Positions 7,101-8,219 of a stretch of 8,219 bases of DNA are shown piece by piece (position 1 is the stretch's first letter; each line of letters begins with the position of its first letter). The DNA comes from an uncultured Eubacteriales bacterium (lineage in GTDB: Bacteria; Bacillota; Clostridia; Oscillospirales; Acutalibacteraceae): the NCBI GenBank assembly GCA_900321595.1, contig ONWP01000056.1, positions 1 through 8,219 of the forward strand, in the 5' to 3' direction. The notes beneath the pieces were generated by a model. It ran no database searches. It saw only the letters and a list, made by a program, of their open reading frames with translations, and was not told where the DNA came from. A program made the translations under genes and the position numbers.

Positions 7101-8193
7101 CCTTGGCGAGCTTCGTCTCCTTGCCGTCCTGATCGGTGTCGGACTTCGCGCTGGAGCTCTTGTTCGCGTCGTTGGACGAGCCGGAGCCGTAGTTCGTCTT
7201 CTGCTTCTCGTCCACGGACTGCTGCCGGTCCTTCTCGCCGGCGGGGGTATCGACGAGGTCCTCGGCGACCGCGTTCTCGCCCCGGGGCTTGACGGTGGAG
7301 GTGATCAGGTCGTCCTCGCCGTTGTCGTTGTCCGGGCTGTTCGGCAGCGCCGTGGACAGCGCCGAGGACGTGTCCTTGAAGAGGCTCGTGGCGGCGTCGA
7401 TGCCGGTGGCGTACTCCGCGACGCTCACGCCCAGGCTCACCGCGGTGCCGATGACGGTCTTGAGCTTGTCCCAGGTGAAGTTCGAGTCCACCTGATCCTT
7501 CTGCCGGCCGGCCTGATAGGTGCCGCCGTAGATGATCAGATTGCCGTCGTTGACCCAGAACAGGTCGCGGGTCGTGTAGTGGTAGATGTCATGCTTGAAG
7601 GGGTTGATGATCCGCGCGGTGATCCGCATGGAGCCGGTGCCCTTGCCCTCGGGATCGCGCCAGCGGCTCGAGTCGATGATCGTCAGCGTCGCGCCCTTCT
7701 CGATCTCGATCAGGCGCGAGTTGTGGAACTCCTCCTTTTTCGTCTGCGAGTAGGTTTTGCTGCCGTTGGACTTGTTGGAGTCGTCCTGCATGATGATCGA
7801 GTAGCCGTTGAGGTCGAGCACCTTGCTGCGTGTGATGACGATGGGCTCGCACTTGTACTTGACGGAGTTGCGCGTGCAGTTGCCGGACAGGGCGATGTAG
7901 TCGTCCTTCGGGTCGGTGGACTGCAGGAGCTTGCGAAGTCCCACGTTGTCCCGGACCGAGAGCTCGTCCGCGTGCTGCCAGCGGAACTCGTTGCGGTGCG
8001 CCCGGTAGTAGTCTTCGCTGACATCCTTTGATACGTAGTCGGTCGTTTGTTTCATGATATCCTGCGCGCTCGGGGCTTCGTAGCTCAGATCAATGGTCAC
8101 GTCCTCGTTCGACGCGAAAACCGATAGCGGAGCGGCGGTCAGGAGCATGACGAGGACCAGCAGGACGCTGATCTGTTTTCGGAATACCTTCAT
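1135..8193 (-). CDS. Giant secreted multidomain protein: beta-helix, Ig/FN3-like modules, Cys-rich repeats, dockerin
   Basis: This is a 2,352-residue exported protein, complete at both ends. The ATG is preceded by GGAGG with 6-base spacing and is followed directly by a signal peptide. Modules by residue are: signal peptide 1-27; beta-helix-like solenoid about 85-600, interrupted at about 230-405; unassigned about 600-900; Ig-like about 900-1075 with a long insertion; unassigned about 1115-1250; Big-like about 1255-1306; unassigned about 1310-1735, with an EF-hand-like DLNGDG at 1637-1642; FN3-like about 1742-1808; second beta-rich, carbohydrate-binding-like solenoid about 1811-1985; Cys-rich array about 2054-2278; dockerin 2291-2352. 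The Ca-binding dockerin implies docking to a cohesin scaffold or surface protein. The solenoids and Ig folds suggest binding to glycan or host/plant polymer. No catalytic motif was recognised, so an enzyme role is neither shown nor excluded. Codon use is extremely GC3-biased. The promoter and upstream gene lie outside the window. Confidence 0.95.
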   Translation of the reverse strand: MKVFRKQISVLLVLVMLLTAAPLSVFASNEDVTIDLSYEAPSAQDIMKQTTDYVSKDVSEDYYRAHRNEFRWQHADELSVRDNVGLRKLLQSTDPKDDYIALSGNCTRNSVKYKCEPIVITRSKVLDLNGYSIIMQDDSNKSNGSKTYSQTKKEEFHNSRLIEIEKGATLTIIDSSRWRDPEGKGTGSMRITARIINPFKHDIYHYTTRDLFWVNDGNLIIYGGTYQAGRQKDQVDSNFTWDKLKTVIGTAVSLGVSVAEYATGIDAATSLFKDTSSALSTALPNSPDNDNGEDDLITSTVKPRGENAVAEDLVDTPAGEKDRQQSVDEKQKTNYGSGSSNDANKSSSAKSDTDQDGKETKLAKARKDVTDAVVNEKGIGGMVGGVFKLIDGIAGMIGQNEKSRVTEVILGTCVHVGSTGTFVCYGGDFTGYGSTPHTRNAVIEVTQGDYNQKAGRYNGGLVYIYGGTFTARAGANVFNTTRANSLQTRKQTERDTDGTIKEVTVTLEPSETNNLEAFDFNGTEPVDTGNVQVRGGDFFCYYEYMMCAVGDDDNKHTKFPGTPGGVNLGVRSFGEDLIRDGRIQINDSYGDGALVLMDEHKGPDDEVYHYRLFCSDLELRYKRFLRVRPNEAKSNTTHSLSLRTKWTAKNADQATPWTSDKENDRTGAFNQTEKVFSFPLNSINTGNYYVIPELAATKSDGSDIDTSAVWYYNTPVSAKNDPLGGFAYGSWTMSGVKRTTGVREEFRQQNFNEEDWNILRSMCYDDTLTFRQESFNYLMNMKRFRYKVYLVDPLTRKNIGDPLVVIERGSRVDDLQCKLPLKALETYMKNKVSGYKGYRSGEMYRIELTVEETLCYDYSGARSDYSGKLPVATATSSILFRCYNIDELKDVGLPTKQDDYTALQWQVTPAAGEVARVEIVNGHAGKVDFNGDKIFDVYYQWYEVVPDGPDKLIAGTDNVYMGTEVGKETHTYEYWNVGKDGKTYVNTVNPADPLASTYGSNGLPKDQMQWNATMLHAYTHEMTTATGMLNIDPNKDSSIPNNNPYATGTDSCYIPKELAGKQIYCKAIVVNCTEAWQKEYDRLQTFYTHPVEVPRTFEPVTGEVRQQRDWSFISNQRPTTLLIKNLSGLEDDEYVTDVYYRAGGGMKHFSGLKVKQGEPLPTAKFPTDFYPDGKCPYRSVDTEAIVCTNLDRGPTQGVLGGKRGYALRGGSMIIDTEAESFAFPVSSLTFVSPNPGPTSTRVRTVPASPTKAPTYYEGTNFTATNAGVATLTRDGVLTLTGKPGECVITLDSPDGKKPQLTVTVQKNITAVAFSGLDAPEKGKPFDDSVVLPDDSCLKAEVYWTHGATGYRVKSDETPDEFSYYDAHVVLTADAFGRFPRYPVACAAELTKADGSAEKLEEKPYFYRHFSVNDAADRYECVYTFGAVKGANVGVIDKIYLTFPESVPEGTRIEDYLASITANCDVGYRENPVEASIAYDPGAKGVLNVLGWRELGDLQVLTRGVHSGFKARISTPAGTTITFGPNVEVIANGKPVETVTKREKYYTEVDLSGVLDLTEGMALGLRPDYDIADFQIAVGDSVRADDLLIDPSGTVSLIAQADEYSTNYEVDTAENAFVARKKSDWSYGTSFFMTAEFDLNGDGQAEVLEPFSVSRYIYEKASEKPAVTPPETEDPRSGTATVKNADGSVIWSGAYTEGDRLELPEGSLVTGAETGAGEKVSFSARDGALYGFGQGDAVTVNTAPVDPGALTAGLTTLRIDPPERAVLYSLDGEIWSTQTYFTGLTSDTAYVLYCRQGLGTPVTVVPFRTARGEGYGVWVGRREATSADPGDLVRDGWHYDAASKTLTIKDLTLDTAGAVAKTYHLDGYDLYYDYAAIFAEDDLTLELVGNNKIVKRSSSDANNNACVRTNGNLTITGDGDLTLTENGAGYARGLSIGDKTVRLEGSGTLTFIDVRGFTGPPVNAPVVSYKNGDIVFRTRMTDGGRKDTLVDDKAITFDFTDAVHDLKFYQGEGTETAVTRDKWIDVATPGNGVESDWLRLEAQHTAEKRETKAACLVSGDCETGATYYMSCACGHIDRTRTFTAEPGRHQIMPYGGNAATCTEDGWSAYSVCLKCGWNNFEAIPALGHDWTVYAEQQPTCTEAGSPAYERCSRCGVSTKPKLAPDDPAWAKRPHSTVYVPGRAATCAEAGRAAHYKCETCSNIFLDEAGEYATAESLLAIPETGHIPETVPGKAASCTEAGRTDGVKCAVCGETLTAQEAIPATGHKDDDRDGKCDVCGETVTPPKPDGLRGDANLDGKVLANDARLVLRASAKLETLEGQGFINCDLNGDGKLLAGEARKILRYSAKLETEI
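1138..1332 (-). other. C-terminal dockerin domain
   Basis: Residues 2288-2352 have two EF-hand-like Ca loops: D2292-x-N2294-x-D2296-G with D2303 at position 12, and D2326-x-N2328-x-D2330-G with E2337 at position 12. Each is followed by a helix with an almost identical end (LRASAKLET, LRYSAKLET). This is the type I dockerin layout. Dockerins bind cohesin domains on scaffoldins or wall proteins. Positions 10-11 of the loops, which set cohesin choice in the classical system, are Ala-Asn and Ala-Gly here instead of Ser-Thr. The gene ends five residues after the second helix core. Confidence 0.92.
1357..2034 (-). repeat. Cys-rich tandem repeats, C-x10-C-x2-C ... H
   Basis: Residues 2054-2278 contain four clear repeats, a degenerate leading one and a short closing one. 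First Cys to CxxC spacing is identical in the four clear copies: C2100/C2111/C2114, C2139/C2150/C2153, C2185/C2196/C2199 and C2236/C2247/C2250. Each begins (A/P)(T/S)C(T/A)E.G and closes with a His: H2127, H2173, H2224 and H2265, three of them in a P-x-x-GH ending. The leading copy has C2060, C2070, C2072 and H2074. The closing motif DDDRDGKCDVCGE (2267-2279) combines a DxDxDG loop with CxxC. Unit lengths grow from 39 to 51 residues. Three Cys plus one His per unit suggests small metal-binding knuckles, as in zinc ribbons; metal binding is inferred. Confidence 0.8.
2239..2763 (-). other. Second beta-solenoid / carbohydrate-binding-like module
   Basis: Residues about 1811-1985 open with a Trp-centred motif, GWHYDAASKTLTIKDLTL (1835-1852). 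They then show strands of the form IFAEDDLTLELVGNN, NGNLTITGDGDLTLTEN, TVRLEGSGTLTFID and YKNGDIVFRT. This W-x-Y-D-x-x-x-x-T-L-T-(I/L) opening followed by 'dLTI.L.GnN.I' and 'GdLTITGdGsLt' rungs is the pattern of proteins often labelled carbohydrate-binding domain-containing in Firmicutes. Ligand binding itself is inferred. Confidence 0.68.
2770..2970 (-). other. FN3-like module
   Basis: Residues about 1742-1808 follow the sequence pattern AVLYSLDGEIWSTQTYFTGLTSDTAYVLYCRQ, with TTLRID upstream and VTVVPFRT downstream. This Y-S-x-D-G-x-W ... F-x-G-L ... Y-x-x-Y-x-R signature is typical of short fibronectin-III-like spacers in clostridial surface proteins. It sits directly before the second solenoid. 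Confidence 0.62.
4276..4431 (-). other. Big-like (bacterial Ig-like) module
   Basis: Residues about 1255-1306 carry the pattern FTATNAGVATLTRDGVLTLTG...ITLDS...TVTV, which resembles the Big_2 form A(s)V..DGvvTg...G.a.IT......T..V. It is short and the match is partial. Such modules act as stalk or spacer domains in surface proteins. Confidence 0.5.
4969..5496 (-). other. Ig-like module with a long internal insertion
   Basis: Residues about 900-1075 contain the two halves of a common bacterial Ig-like pattern: an early YYQWYE strand (938-943) and a later YIPKELAGKQIYCKAIVV (1053-1070). In ordinary copies these are some 30 residues apart. Here W941 and C1065 are 124 residues apart, with about 90 extra residues rich in Asn, Thr, Tyr, Met and His. 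A DFNGDKIFD calcium-loop-like motif (928-936) precedes the first strand. This is a pattern match by eye and needs a profile search. Confidence 0.5.
6394..7941 (-). other. N-terminal beta-helix-like solenoid (with internal insertion)
   Basis: Residues about 85-600 show the repeating pattern of bacterial right-handed parallel beta-helix proteins. It opens with LRKLLQ..DDYIALSG, then VLDLNGYSI (125-133), then IEIEKGATLTIID (162-174). After these come rungs marked by Gly-Gly-Thr/Asp-Phe/Tyr: YGGTY (222-226), YGGDF (425-429), YGGTF (465-469) and RGGDF (534-538). Such solenoids can be pectate-lyase-like enzymes or adhesins. No catalytic Asp/Arg arrangement could be identified by eye, so binding or structural use is favoured. 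The solenoid is split by the segment at 6979-7506. Confidence 0.72.
6979..7506 (-). other. Insertion in the beta-helix: two Gly-rich hydrophobic helices flanking a charged linker
   Basis: Residues about 230-405 break the rung pattern directly after the YGGTYQAG rung and before the next one (VILGTCVHVGSTGTF). The segment has three parts: a Gly/Ala/Val helix-like stretch at about 244-272 (GTAVSLGVSVAEYATGI); a hydrophilic Ser/Asp/Asn/Lys-rich low-complexity stretch at about 285-368, with a DTDQDG loop at 352-357; and a second Gly-rich stretch at about 376-398 (GIGGMVGGVFKLIDGIAGMI). Gly at 378, 380, 381, 384, 385, 392, 395 and 398 gives small-residue faces such as those used in helix packing. 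The role is unknown. Confidence 0.6.
8113..8193 (-). other. Sec signal peptide of the giant protein
   Basis: Residues 1-27 have a basic n-region (K2, R5, K6), a hydrophobic core rich in Leu, Val and Met (about 8-20), and a VFA motif at 25-27 suited to signal peptidase I, giving a mature start at S28. No lipobox Cys follows, so it is a secreted protein and not a lipoprotein. Confidence 0.93.
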
Positions 8194-8199
8194 CGTGAA

Positions 8200-8204
8200 C
8201 CTCC
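8200..8204 (-). promoter_or_regulatory. Ribosome binding site of the giant gene
   Basis: On the minus strand GGAGG (8204-8200) sits six bases before the ATG at 8193-8191, which is ideal Shine-Dalgarno spacing. This, with the signal peptide that begins at the same ATG, fixes the start. Six T at 8219-8214 lie only ten bases further upstream, and the sequence ends there. Confidence 0.9.
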
Positions 8205-8219
8205 GTTTCTGCGAAAAAA

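Noticed and set aside
6394..7941. N-terminal solenoid as a pectate lyase or other polysaccharide lyase
   Set aside because: The fold pattern fits, but no catalytic Asp/Arg or metal-binding set could be placed with confidence.
1027..8031. A 2,334-codon open frame on the plus strand opposite the giant gene
   Set aside because: It is the exact complement frame of the minus-strand codons and stays open because TTA, CTA and TCA are avoided. Its translation is Arg/Val/Ala/Leu/Asp-heavy with no signal peptide or domain, while the minus frame has a signal peptide, clear modules and a dockerin.

Overview
This window looks like a surface/secretome locus from a GC-rich Clostridia (Firmicutes) bacterium, probably a gut Oscillospirales/Ruminococcaceae-type organism. 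That assignment is inferred from three things: a Clostridia-style dockerin, Cys-rich wall-protein repeats of a kind common in gut Firmicutes, and a neighbouring protein with a helical repeat and a C-terminal CxxCGxxH tail. No rRNA, tRNA, CRISPR array, origin or intact mobile element is visible.

Layout. Bases 1-501 (+) carry the last 166 residues of a truncated surface protein with helical repeats, a Pro/Asp/Glu spacer and a CxxC-x3-H plus aromatic-hydrophobic tail. A clear intrinsic terminator follows at 557-591. Bases 592-1060 are less GC-rich and less clearly coding. They hold at best one small hypothetical reading frame on the minus strand (647-1003), perhaps a fragment. A strong bidirectional hairpin terminator lies at 1066-1123. 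Bases 1135-8193 (-) are a single 2,352-residue gene that fills the rest of the window and converges on the first gene. Its ribosome binding site is visible, but its promoter lies outside the window.

The giant protein is a secreted mosaic. In order it has: a signal peptide; an N-terminal right-handed beta-helix-like solenoid interrupted by an inserted segment of about 175 residues; a long unassigned beta-rich middle containing a probable Ig-like module split by a long insertion; a Big-like module; an FN3-like module; a second beta-solenoid/carbohydrate-binding-like module; a zinc-ribbon-like array with constant C-x10-C-x2-C spacing; and a C-terminal dockerin. No catalytic domain is recognised. 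The simplest reading is a non-enzymatic or uncharacterised adhesin/structural component attached to a cohesin-bearing partner.

The two confident genes show different C-terminal ways of being held at the cell surface: a dockerin, and an uncharacterised CxxC/aromatic tail. The best leads for something undescribed are the two domain-interrupting insertions, the CCCH repeat array, and the CxxCGxxH tail.
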